15,042 nucleotides of DNA from CAG-826 sp964546565 (lineage in GTDB: Bacteria > Bacillota_I > Bacilli_A > RFN20 > CAG-826): the NCBI GenBank assembly GCA_964546565.1, contig CAZJKC010000042.1:1-15042 (forward strand). Reading direction: 5' to 3'. Numbering within the stretch: position 1 is the stretch's first letter; the number at the start of each line of letters is the position of its first letter. Made by a program: the position numbers and the translations under genes. This document shows, in pieces, positions 8,387 through 14,816 of this stretch. The notes under the pieces were generated by a model that saw nothing but the letters and a program-made list of their open reading frames with translations, was not told where the DNA came from and made no database searches.

Positions 8387-8695
8387 TTATTCGTTTTGAG
8401 CCGCTGATAAAACTTCATATATCAATCTTTTGAACAATGATAGATCGTACATATAATCTATCATTTTCTTTTTTGTTGTCTTTTTACTCATTTCCGGGTC
8501 TAATTTTGTTAAATTAAATACCATTTTTCTAATTATTGATATATTTTCAATGGAATTCCCCGTTTTTGCTGTTGAATGGTCCTCATTAAAGATCACATCT
8601 AATACCCAATGAAGATTATTTTCAATTTGCCAATGATTTCTTGTGAACCTTGCGAATTCAGAATCATTTAATACTTTATCCATTATGTAATAAAA
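8387..8695 (-). pseudogene. ISAs1-family transposase, C-terminal remnant
   Basis: About 100 residues of the C-terminal end of an ISAs1 (H-repeat type) transposase remain: RNHWQIENNLHWVLDVIFNE, then GNSIENISIIRKMVFNL. The first ATG is at 8681-8683. The preceding codons in frame (FYYI) still match the family, where YYI precedes this block, so homology runs to about 8695. There it stops abruptly, two bases before the stop codon of the nuclease gene at 8698. Full-length members have about 370 residues, so the catalytic N-terminal part is gone. The 124 bases between this and the IS1634 remnant (8263-8386) hold an 8-base inverted repeat (8272-8279 with 8316-8323) and no gene. Confidence 0.82.
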
Positions 8696-8697
8696 AT

Positions 8698-9696
8698 TTA
8701 ATCTTCCTCGTCATCGGCAAGCATTGCAATCTCACGCAGCTTTTCTTCGAGCAATTTCTTATCGGGGAGCTGCAAGGTGTAATCTGCCACCATAGCCGGA
8801 GAAAGATTGCTACTTAAAGCATACTCGACAACGGTATCATCTTTGTATGTGCAAAGTATCAATTCAACGCTCGGATTTTCATTTGGCTTTTTTACGTCTC
8901 TGTTAAGTGCTTCCAAATAAAAATTCAGTTGCCCGAGATGTTCAGGTTTGAATTTACCAACTTTTAATTCAACAGCAACAAGGCAGGAAAGTGCACGGTT
9001 ATAGAAAAGAAGGTCTATAAAGAAATCGGTGTTTCCAACTTGCACACGGTATTCTTCTCCCATAAATGTGAAATCTTTACCAAACTCCAAAATAAATTGT
9101 TTCAAGTTTGCAATAATGGATTTACGCAAATCCTTTTCTTTGTAATCTTCGGGGATATCCAAAAATTCAAGCACATAGGAATCACGAAGTGCGCCAACCG
9201 CAGGATTCCTTTCAATCAAACCCTTATTTTTAGCAGTAGAAAGCATTGTTCTCTCAAATAACATACTGTCTATCTGACGTTCAAGTTCTCTCTTTCCGTA
9301 ACCATTCGCAATAGTAAGTCTTAAATAAAACTCTTTTGCTTCTTCCGTCTTACAACCCGACATAATCAAGAGGTTATTCGACCACGTAATTTCTCTCACC
9401 AGTGGTGAGAGTTTTTCATTATCTTTGTAAGTCTCGTAAAATTGCTTCATTCTCCATATGTTTTGGGCTGAAAATCCGCTTGCGGTAGGGTATGCTTGTT
9501 TTAAGAAATTTGCAAAGTCCTGTACAACACTTTTACCCCAACCATCGTTATTTGCTTTTTCGCTGATATACTTTCCAATCTACCAATACATTTCAATCAT
9601 TTCGGCATTAACGACTCTAATAGCTCGTGCTTTCGATTGTTCGATAATTGCTATAATACTCTCAAAATCATTATTGTAATTGATAATATCTACCAT
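8698..9696 (-). pseudogene. YhcG/DUF1016-family PD-(D/E)XK nuclease, interrupted by an in-frame amber codon
   Basis: Read through one stop, this frame encodes a complete 332-codon DUF1016 protein. Its N-terminal domain is MVDIINYNND... with GWGKSVVQDFANFL and GFSAQNIWRMKQFYETY. The C-terminal PD-(D/E)XK nuclease has D228 in FFIDLLFYN and V-E-L-K around 242-245, followed by GKFKPEHLGQLNFYLEAL. Codon 39 is TAG (9580-9582) where relatives read YWxIGKYI, so one base change from GAG or CAG would explain it. The start ATG (9694-9696) overlaps the regulator's stop as TAATG, after a GGAGGAT ribosome site. The remaining 250-codon frame (8698-9450) has no convincing ribosome site of its own. Known: this family consists of predicted nucleases linked to restriction loci and mobile DNA. 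Likely inactive unless the amber codon is suppressed. Confidence 0.85.
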
Positions 9697-10091
9697 TATT
9701 TTTTATCCTCCAATAATTTCACTAACGCTTCTTTCAGTTTTGCATTTACCGATGAGTTAGGATCAAAACACATTTCAATAAATTCTTGCATACGTACGTC
9801 ATTCTCGAATGTCTTGGGATTATAAGAATATAACTTGCCTTGCGGATTATCGGTGCGTCCTAAAATATAGTCAATGGAAACGTCAAAATAATCTCCATAC
9901 TTTATTAGAACCGCAAGAGAAGGTAAAACTATTTCCGTTTCATACTTTGCAATCAGTGGTTGTTTAATCCCCATCTCATCAGCAAGTTTCTTTTGGAATA
10001 TCTTTGCACTCTCTCGGAGTGTTTTTAATCTCGTAGAAATCAATTTTTTATCCTTAATAACCACCTTTGTATCATTTTCTTTATTATACAT
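9696..10091 (-). CDS. XRE-family helix-turn-helix transcriptional regulator
   Basis: This is a small DNA-binding repressor-type protein of 131 residues. Seen: an XRE/Cro-type HTH domain at about 20-79 (RLKTLRESAKIFQKKLADEM, then IKQPLIAKYE, LPSLAVLIKYGDYFDVSIDY and LGRTDNP). A C-terminal helical region (about 100-130, MQEFIEMCFDPNSSVNAKLK) could mediate dimer formation. It is cotranscribed with the DUF1016 nuclease gene, whose ATG overlaps its stop by one base, so it probably controls that pair. The ribosome site before the ATG is weak. The base composition resembles the ATPase and nuclease genes rather than the A+T-rich host genes. Target unknown; the inverted repeat at 10198-10240 upstream is a candidate operator. 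Confidence 0.85.
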   Translation of the reverse strand: MYNKENDTKVVIKDKKLISTRLKTLRESAKIFQKKLADEMGIKQPLIAKYETEIVLPSLAVLIKYGDYFDVSIDYILGRTDNPQGKLYSYNPKTFENDVRMQEFIEMCFDPNSSVNAKLKEALVKLLEDKK

Positions 10092-10169
10092 TATTTCAGG
10101 AATCTCGCTAATGCTTTATAGGAATAAATATAATAATATTTATTCATAGCTGACTTCTTTTATTTTCTG

Positions 10170-10200
10170 CTCCCGCTAATCATCGGGAGTATTTTTATTT
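10170..10200 (+). terminator. orphan plus-strand terminator hairpin
   Basis: CTCCCG (10170-10175) pairs with CGGGAG (10184-10189) around an 8-base loop, followed by TATTTTTATTT on the plus strand. No plus-strand gene lies upstream, and the minus direction has no T tract. It may be left from a lost gene, or it may stop antisense transcription entering the ATPase gene. Confidence 0.55.
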
Positions 10201-10240
10201 TCGCAAGAAAATTTCCTAAAACATTTAAGTTTTGCGAAAA
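10198..10240. promoter_or_regulatory. inverted repeat, candidate operator upstream of the XRE gene
   Basis: TTTTCGCAA (10198-10206) is the exact reverse complement of TTGCGAAAA (10232-10240), and the arms extend by one G-T and one A-T pair. The arms are separated by 25 bases and lie about 110 bases before the XRE start codon. The spacing suits two regulator dimers or a looped RNA. Binding by the XRE protein is a guess. Confidence 0.4.
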
Positions 10241-10395
10241 AATACACCTTTATATAGTCGAGAGGAAGTTTTGAAATATTCTGCGATTTTATCGTTTTTT
10301 ATGGCTATTACAGTGAAGAATATTTTTTTGGGAAACACCTCAGATATTACAGTACTTCATGCTGTTATTAGCTTATGTGTGATATATGAATACTG

Positions 10396-11745
10396 TTATA
10401 GCATAAACTTATCAATAGAAATATCCACAAAGTCCACATGATTCTCTTGTATAAACATAACCATATAGATGGGATAATAGGTAATTCTTTCTTTTACTTT
10501 TACATTATCACAACTGAAAACAAAAGCTTCCGGAATTACGTATTCGGATATTTCCATTACATTATCCAAAGCTGAGTGTTTTTCATAATCCTTCCCGCTT
10601 TTTACTTCAATGGGAAGCACATGACCACCATACTCGATGACAAAATCCAACTCGCCCTTTTTCTTGCTATTGTAGTAGTAAAGTTTATAGCCGTGAGCAT
10701 GAAGTTCCTGGGCAACTACATTTTCATAAATTGCACCTTTGTTAATGTCCTTGTCCTTACTGATGATTTTCAACTTACAGGATTTGCCGTATAGGGTTGT
10801 CAGCAAGCCCACATCGGACAAAAACATTTTAAAAAGAGTACTCTTTTCATTCAACAACAACGGAATGGTTGGCTCAGTCGTATTAAATGCCGCCAATGCA
10901 ACTCCGGCTTTCCATAGCCATGTGAAACTATTTTCCACACGGTCATAACGCAAATTCTTTCGGAGATCAGCAATCATAAACCGCTTGTTCTTTTCGTTTA
11001 ACTCAGCCGGGATCAATTCATAGATGTTTGTGATAATCAGCTTGCGGTTTTCTTCCTCGTATTGAGTGAAATCTACTTTATACTGCTCAATGATTGCTTG
11101 ATGCTCATCAATCACATCGTCAATGTTACTGGTGGTGCGGTATTTTTCAACTGCAGCAGGCATACCGCCGATAATCATATAGAGATTGAACATCTCCATG
11201 ATTTTTTCGTGAATTATTTCATCAACAGGGGTTTTGGTTTCAAAAGCGGTGCGTAGTTTTCCGATTACTGCTTCGTCAACACTAAAAATTTGTAGAAATT
11301 CCTCAAAATCCATAGGATACATATTGAGTGTTTTTAAATAAACCACAGGCGCAGATTTCAAATTGGTGATTTCAATATCCAACAAAGAACCAGAGAGGAT
11401 ATAGCGGAATCTTTTGTCCTCAACCAGAAATTTGATTTTCGTGACGATTTCTTTATACTTTTGAATTTCGTCGAAAAAGAAAACCGTCTTACCAGGTGTA
11501 ATCCGCTTATCGCAAAATAATGATAACTTTAAAATCAAGTCGTTAATCCCGGTAGTATTTGCCAAAAGATCCACGATCTCCGGTTGTTTGATAAGGTTAA
11601 ACTCAACATAGTCACAACCAGCTTTTTTTAGGCATTCACGGATAATATAAGTTTTACCTGCTTGCCGAACGCCGCATACGAGCAATGCTTTTTGGCTGCT
11701 TTCAATCCAATGCATAATATCTTTTTCAATCTTTCGTTGCAGCAT
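10396..11745 (-). CDS. AAA_14 / DUF4143 family ATPase with PD-(D/E)XK-like C-terminus
   Basis: This protein belongs to a common but poorly understood family of P-loop ATPases fused to DUF4143. Seen: Walker A GVRQAGKT (25-32), Walker B VFFFDE (88-93), a polar SGS sensor (118-120), and a C-terminal nuclease-like signature with E341 in IYENVVAQEL, D367 in GELDFVIE and IEVKSG at 379-384. The length of 449 residues is normal and the frame is intact. ATG at 11743-11745 is chosen over an upstream GTG because GGAGGTG (which contains that GTG) sits eight bases before it. Family members are often found in mobile or defence-rich regions, but no reaction is established. It is the only intact enzyme gene in the island. 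Its G+C (about 40% in one sampled 60-base line) exceeds that of the cotH-like gene (about 30% in another). Confidence 0.9.
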   Translation of the reverse strand: MLQRKIEKDIMHWIESSQKALLVCGVRQAGKTYIIRECLKKAGCDYVEFNLIKQPEIVDLLANTTGINDLILKLSLFCDKRITPGKTVFFFDEIQKYKEIVTKIKFLVEDKRFRYILSGSLLDIEITNLKSAPVVYLKTLNMYPMDFEEFLQIFSVDEAVIGKLRTAFETKTPVDEIIHEKIMEMFNLYMIIGGMPAAVEKYRTTSNIDDVIDEHQAIIEQYKVDFTQYEEENRKLIITNIYELIPAELNEKNKRFMIADLRKNLRYDRVENSFTWLWKAGVALAAFNTTEPTIPLLLNEKSTLFKMFLSDVGLLTTLYGKSCKLKIISKDKDINKGAIYENVVAQELHAHGYKLYYYNSKKKGELDFVIEYGGHVLPIEVKSGKDYEKHSALDNVMEISEYVIPEAFVFSCDNVKVKERITYYPIYMVMFIQENHVDFVDISIDKFML

Positions 11746-11785
11746 TGTTAACACCTCCACAATAAGTTGTACGTTTTCTAAGAGA

Positions 11786-11791
11786 ATTATA
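11786..11791 (-). promoter_or_regulatory. -10 box candidate for the ATPase gene
   Basis: A perfect TATAAT lies on the minus strand about 40 bases before the ATPase start codon. I cannot find a good -35 at 16-18 bases. The stretch from 11792 to 11950 contains no gene that I can support. Confidence 0.4.
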
Positions 11792-11950
11792 TATAAAAAC
11801 TGACACTTTTACATGAATTTAGTGCTAGTCTTTTGACATTTTTCCATGATTGCTACGTTCTAACTTATAACATATATACTTTTTCTTAAAATTCTAGGCT
11901 AATCGCATTTTTATATATTTTTTCCGATTCTTTTTAATAATTACTCATGA

Positions 11951-11978
11951 AAACAAAAAATAAGATACATGTATCTTA
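11951..11978 (-). terminator. 18-base perfect palindrome followed by a T tract
   Basis: TAAGATACATGTATCTTA (11961-11978) is a perfect palindrome. On the minus strand it is followed by TTTTTTGTTTT, which makes it a plausible rho-independent terminator just after the truncated cotH remnant. The other reading is a regulator operator, because perfect palindromes of this size also bind dimeric repressors. The lack of a natural loop weakens the terminator reading. Confidence 0.45.
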
Positions 11979-12036
11979 AGCTATAATTTATTCTATTTTA
12001 TCTTAAACATTTTTTTGTGTTGCGATAGAAAACAAG

Positions 12037-12073
12037 AAAGAGACATCAACAACAATAACTTACTTTTTTTCAT
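12037..12073 (-). pseudogene. 5' remnant of a cotH-like lipoprotein gene
   Basis: ATG at 12071-12073 begins a frame identical to the first 12 codons of the intact cotH-like gene (MKKSKLLLLMSL). It then diverges, without a lipobox, and ends at TAG (11993-11995) after 26 codons. The Shine-Dalgarno sequence present before the intact gene is deleted here. It is a truncated duplicate, not a functional small gene. Confidence 0.8.
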
Positions 12074-12087
12074 TAATACATTTTAAA

Positions 12088-12101
12088 TATAAGCGCTTTT
12101 T
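12088..12101. promoter_or_regulatory. second cre-like operator in repeat copy B
   Basis: TATAAGCGCTTTTT keeps the AAGCGCTT core of the copy A site, with the outer G changed to A. It lies about 145 bases upstream of the plus-strand thioredoxin-lipoprotein gene and could affect it if bound. It is weaker than copy A by consensus. Confidence 0.4.
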
Positions 12102-12208
12102 GTTTCGATTAATCATAAACAAAATTAAAGAATTATATTTAATGTATTTTACTAATGCAAAGTAATATTTATATGAATAATATTTTTTTTTATATCATTT
12201 CCATCATG

Positions 12209-12217
12209 TGTTATACT
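12209..12217 (+). promoter_or_regulatory. extended -10 promoter of the thioredoxin-like lipoprotein gene
   Basis: TGTTATACT gives a TGn extension with a -10 box of TATACT (five of six matches), 27 bases before the start codon. No clear -35 exists, as is usual for extended -10 promoters. It lies just outside repeat copy B. Confidence 0.5.
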
Positions 12218-12244
12218 ATTAAAGACAAAAGGAGGGTTTTATTT

Positions 12245-13240
12245 ATGAACAAAAAATTTCTTTTTAGTTTTTTACTTTTACCATTTCTTGTTGGTTGTAA
12301 TAACACTGAACAAAAAGAAAATAAAGCTCTAATATATCGCATAAACAACTATAATGAGCAAATAGAGTTAAATGTATCAGATTTATCCGAAAAACTAGGT
12401 AGCAATAGTAGTTTTATATTACAAACATATAGCGATCCCAATTGTATATGTACAGGGACCTTTTCTAACTTATTAAAAAAAATAATGAATGAAAAGAATA
12501 TTATGATTTATAAAACATCTACAGAAACTTATAAAAAGACGAAAAAAGATGTTTTAAATAGTAATGATACTTTTTCTTACGATACTGGTTTAATAATTGT
12601 TAACAAAGGACAAGAAAAAAAAATCAACGCAAGTGAAAAGTGGAAAAAGCAAATTAATGGGCTAAATGGTGATTATCAGTCGATTCTAAAAGACATCGAA
12701 GAATATGCGTATTTAGATTCACCATTATATTCTATAAGTAGTAGCAATGGTGACTCTATCGAAGAAAATAGTATTGATGCTCTCTATGATAAAATCAACC
12801 GTCACGAGACCTTTAAAATCTACTACTACAATAGCGGTTGCTCCGATTGCATGCAATTCAATGAACGCTTTTTAAATAAATGGGCTCTTGATGTTAACAA
12901 CCAAAATCATAAAATATACGTAATTGATTTAAAAAAATATGCTTCACGTGACGATTATCAAAACATAAAAGATGAACTCGGCCTAAGCTCTAAAAATAAT
13001 ACCATCGGATATAAAAACGGTGTTGTGCCAACACTCCAATCTATTGTCAATGGTGAAATTGATAAAATGGCTGTTTTCTACAATGATATCATGCAAACTA
13101 ATGAAGAAACCAATCAAATAACTGTCTTAGAAGGATATTATAATGCGTTTAATAATTTAACCTTTGATTCATATCCTGCTTATTATGATTATGTAACCGA
13201 ATTTTACATGAATAAATTTCTAGATATCATTAATTCCTAG
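12245..13240 (+). CDS. lipoprotein with a thioredoxin-like domain and a possible second one
   Basis: This is probably a membrane-anchored thiol-disulfide protein facing outside. Seen: signal peptide with lipobox LVGC (Cys18), 331 residues. A C-terminal thioredoxin-like domain (about 188-300) has YYNSGCSDCMQF with the C199-S-D-C202 motif and the usual cis-proline VPT (261-263). An N-terminal region (about 55-120) has a similar beta-alpha-beta layout but only DPNCIC (C67 and C69) in place of CXXC, so it may be a degenerate or structural copy. The start ATG at 12245 is preferred over an in-frame ATG at 12155 because GGAGGG (12231-12236) lies just before it and the signal peptide begins there. 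I do not know its partner. It lies beside the repeat-bracketed island, and its original neighbour may have been cotH. Confidence 0.8.
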   Translation: MNKKFLFSFLLLPFLVGCNNTEQKENKALIYRINNYNEQIELNVSDLSEKLGSNSSFILQTYSDPNCICTGTFSNLLKKIMNEKNIMIYKTSTETYKKTKKDVLNSNDTFSYDTGLIIVNKGQEKKINASEKWKKQINGLNGDYQSILKDIEEYAYLDSPLYSISSSNGDSIEENSIDALYDKINRHETFKIYYYNSGCSDCMQFNERFLNKWALDVNNQNHKIYVIDLKKYASRDDYQNIKDELGLSSKNNTIGYKNGVVPTLQSIVNGEIDKMAVFYNDIMQTNEETNQITVLEGYYNAFNNLTFDSYPAYYDYVTEFYMNKFLDIINS

Positions 13241-13265
13241 GCATGCATAAAACATGCCTTTTATA
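13239..13265 (+). terminator. rho-independent terminator of the thioredoxin-like gene
   Basis: AGGCATG (13239-13245) pairs with CATGCCT (13253-13259) around a 7-base loop and is followed by TTTATATT. The stem begins inside the stop codon. It also lies just past the stop of the convergent amidase gene, but on that strand there is no T tract. Confidence 0.7.
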
Positions 13266-13961
13266 TTAAAAATAGTCATTAACAAAAGAAACGATTGTTT
13301 CTGTTATATTATCAGCAATAAAATGATGATTGTTAACAATATATGTTGCTTCATATTCATTATCATGAAAAAGAACTTCAAATAAAGCGACATGGGTAGC
13401 ATTGCTAGTCTTGATTTCAAAAAGATGTTCACCATTTTTTACCCCACGGGATAAAAATGATGTTTCTTTTATAAAATTATCAAGAAGATGATTAGCAAAT
13501 AGCGAGTCATTTTTCGTATAGACTTCACTTCCCATTCCCCCTCCACCATTAGAATGCAAGGCAAGATGAATATCCGAAACCCACGCATTACTCTCTTTTA
13601 ATGATTTATTTAAAGATAGATTATTTAAATTCGCTTTTACTTCAATGTTTTGATATTTTTCTAGTTTTTTTACAACTAATGAGGCAATTATATTCATATG
13701 TTGAGCTTCATTTCCAAGCTCATTAGCGTATTTATTCCAAGTTTGGACCGAAGGATTAATGTATATCCGCGTTTTATCTTGGATAGCCACCACTGTATTA
13801 TCTTCCACATAATGATAATCTTTATCAAAACATGATATTTCTGTATCACTAATATTATAATGTAAATATCTTTTACTTTTTTTATTATCCGTAGTTACAA
13901 ATAGTAATACTAACGTTAATAGTAATTGCATATATGTTCTTTTTTGCTTTTTACTTTTCAT
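13266..13961 (-). CDS. membrane-anchored N-acetylmuramoyl-L-alanine amidase-like protein (Amidase_3 variant)
   Basis: This probably cleaves the amide bond between muramic acid and the stem peptide in the cell wall. Seen: 231 residues, an N-terminal basic stretch and membrane segment (about 9-24), then an amidase core with YINPSVQTWNKYANELGNEA (67-86), DIHLALHSNGGGGMGSEVY (130-148) and ALFEVLFHDNEYEATYI (192-208). E85, H136 and E195 sit where zinc ligands and the catalytic glutamate occur. The usual DPGHGG motif is replaced by INPSVQ, as in a known Bacillota subgroup that reads SPS-x-Q. The ribosome site AGGAGG (13970-13975) precedes the ATG. It converges on the thioredoxin-like gene and follows the collagen-like gene on the same strand, which fits cell-envelope work. 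No clear promoter could be chosen. Confidence 0.78.
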   Translation of the reverse strand: MKSKKQKRTYMQLLLTLVLLFVTTDNKKSKRYLHYNISDTEISCFDKDYHYVEDNTVVAIQDKTRIYINPSVQTWNKYANELGNEAQHMNIIASLVVKKLEKYQNIEVKANLNNLSLNKSLKESNAWVSDIHLALHSNGGGGMGSEVYTKNDSLFANHLLDNFIKETSFLSRGVKNGEHLFEIKTSNATHVALFEVLFHDNEYEATYIVNNHHFIADNITETIVSFVNDYF

Positions 13962-14040
13962 ATCATATTCCTCCTAAATACGATATAATTATTACAGAAA
14001 CTATTTAAAATTTCTATAAAATCTAACTGGATAAAAATGG

Positions 14041-14064
14041 AAAACACCGCCAAAGCGGTGCTTT
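14041..14064 (-). terminator. rho-independent terminator of the collagen-like gene
   Basis: CACCGC (14045-14050) pairs with GCGGTG (14055-14060) around CAAA. A G-T pair and three A-T pairs extend the stem. On the minus strand TTTT, then a further T-rich stretch, follows. It lies five bases after the collagen-like stop codon and before the amidase gene, so the two are probably separate transcripts. Confidence 0.8.
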
Positions 14065-14068
14065 CATT

Positions 14069-14782
14069 TTATTGAATTTGCTCAATGATTAAGTATCCAT
14101 TTACGGTATTTGCATCTAAAACAAGTTGATCAGTTAACGATACCGCGACTAAAGATATAGTTTCGTTTACAGATAGATTCTTAATAGTTGCATAGTTTAA
14201 AGTGTTATGATCAGTATCTAATCGCATGTTTGTTTGTGTGTCATTTCTACCATCAACAAGAAGACCAAGCACGCTACTAGAAGGGCTAGTAGTTCGTAAC
14301 ATATATTGAATAAGATAAGTACCTTCATTATTTATCGTTATCGTATTCTCATTTATAGTTACACCATTATTAGCCATAGTTGCAAAAGGAATCGGTGTTA
14401 AAACCGTTGAAACTGTTGTATCCGTTTGACTTACACCAGCATAATATGCTTTATCGCTAGTTCCATCTTCGCCACGAGGAATAGTAAAGTTTAAAATGGC
14501 ATTAGTATCGGTACCAACATTTTCGACACTAGCATTTGTTCCCGGCTCTCCTGTAACAACTGTTCCCACTTCAATAGTCGCGGCTTTCCCTTCTGCTCCT
14601 TGTGGTATTACAAAGTCAAGTATTGCCGCAGTATTAGTCCCTACATTTGTAACCTGTGCTTCAGAGCCTGCTACACCAGTTGTAACTGTTCCTATTTCTA
14701 AAGTACCGGAAGGTCCTTGAACACCAGTCGGACCACGTAAACCATAACAACAATTATTGTTGTTATTATTATATATACACAT
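14069..14782 (-). CDS. collagen-like surface protein with BclA-type C-terminal domain
   Basis: This is probably an exposed filament or coat glycoprotein that trimerises. Seen: 237 residues. An Asn-rich start (residues 5-10 are all Asn) and CCYG lead into four collagen triplets (GLRGPTGVQGPSG, 14-26). Two similar 39-residue modules (27-65 and 69-107) each contain GTVxTG, a VGTxT stretch and a closing IPxGxxG. A beta-rich C-terminal domain (about 112-237) resembles the TNF/C1q-like jelly roll of Bacillus BclA (INNEGTYLIQYMLRTT, TVNGYLIIEQIQ). There is no signal peptide, as is usual for exosporium-type collagen-like proteins. AAAGGGG (14795-14801) lies 12 bases before the ATG, a rather long spacing. 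Function beyond surface structure is unknown. Confidence 0.82.
   Translation of the reverse strand: MCIYNNNNNNCCYGLRGPTGVQGPSGTLEIGTVTTGVAGSEAQVTNVGTNTAAILDFVIPQGAEGKAATIEVGTVVTGEPGTNASVENVGTDTNAILNFTIPRGEDGTSDKAYYAGVSQTDTTVSTVLTPIPFATMANNGVTINENTITINNEGTYLIQYMLRTTSPSSSVLGLLVDGRNDTQTNMRLDTDHNTLNYATIKNLSVNETISLVAVSLTDQLVLDANTVNGYLIIEQIQ
14462..14704 (-). repeat. two tandem 39-residue modules in the collagen-like gene
   Basis: Residues 27-65 and 69-107 align without gaps at a period of 42 residues (126 bases), sharing T-x-E-x-GTV-x-TG and NVGTxTxAIL-x-F-x-IP-x-G. They look like an internal duplication and may vary in number between strains. Confidence 0.75.
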
Positions 14783-14816
14783 TGATATTAATAACCCCTT
14801 TCTATCAACGCTACGA

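Larger units (their letters stand above)
10092..10395. other. intergenic DNA between the regulator and the ATPase genes
   Basis: These 304 bases hold a plus-direction terminator-like hairpin (10170-10200), an inverted repeat (10198-10240) and an imperfect inverted repeat (ACAGTA-TTCAT at 10349-10360 with ATGAA-TACTGT at 10386-10396) that reaches the ATPase stop codon. An open frame on the plus strand starting at TTG 10232 has no ribosome site and no recognisable family, so I do not call it a gene. I see no clear promoter for the regulator gene. Confidence 0.5.
12037..12179. repeat. direct repeat copy B (cotH 5' end, leader and promoter)
   Basis: This is the partner of 7405-7562. It carries the cotH start codon and first 12 codons (12037-12073), a cre-like site (12088-12101) and TATAAT (12132-12137, minus strand). 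It lacks the 17 bases that hold the ribosome site in copy A. Its right end lies about 65 bases before the thioredoxin-lipoprotein start codon. Confidence 0.9.

Noticed and set aside
9458..9825. Plus-strand open frames opposite the nuclease and XRE genes
   Set aside because: They are mirror frames of real coding sequence on the other strand and lack ribosome sites.
10232..10441. Plus-strand frame with a TTG start and some hydrophobic segments
   Set aside because: It has no ribosome site, starts inside an inverted-repeat arm, directly after an in-frame stop, and runs antisense into the 3' end of the ATPase gene.
11833..11838. Perfect TTGACA on the plus strand, suggesting a promoter toward the thioredoxin-like gene
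   Set aside because: The nearest -10-like hexamer is 27 bases away, too far for a sigma-A promoter.
7405..12179. The two repeats as a CRISPR or integron array
   Set aside because: There are only two copies, 4.6 kb apart, and they contain recognisable cotH coding and promoter sequence.
14496..14720. Plus-strand open frame opposite the collagen-like gene
   Set aside because: It arises from the repetitive Gly/Thr/Val codons on the other strand and encodes low-complexity Pro/Val/Thr sequence.
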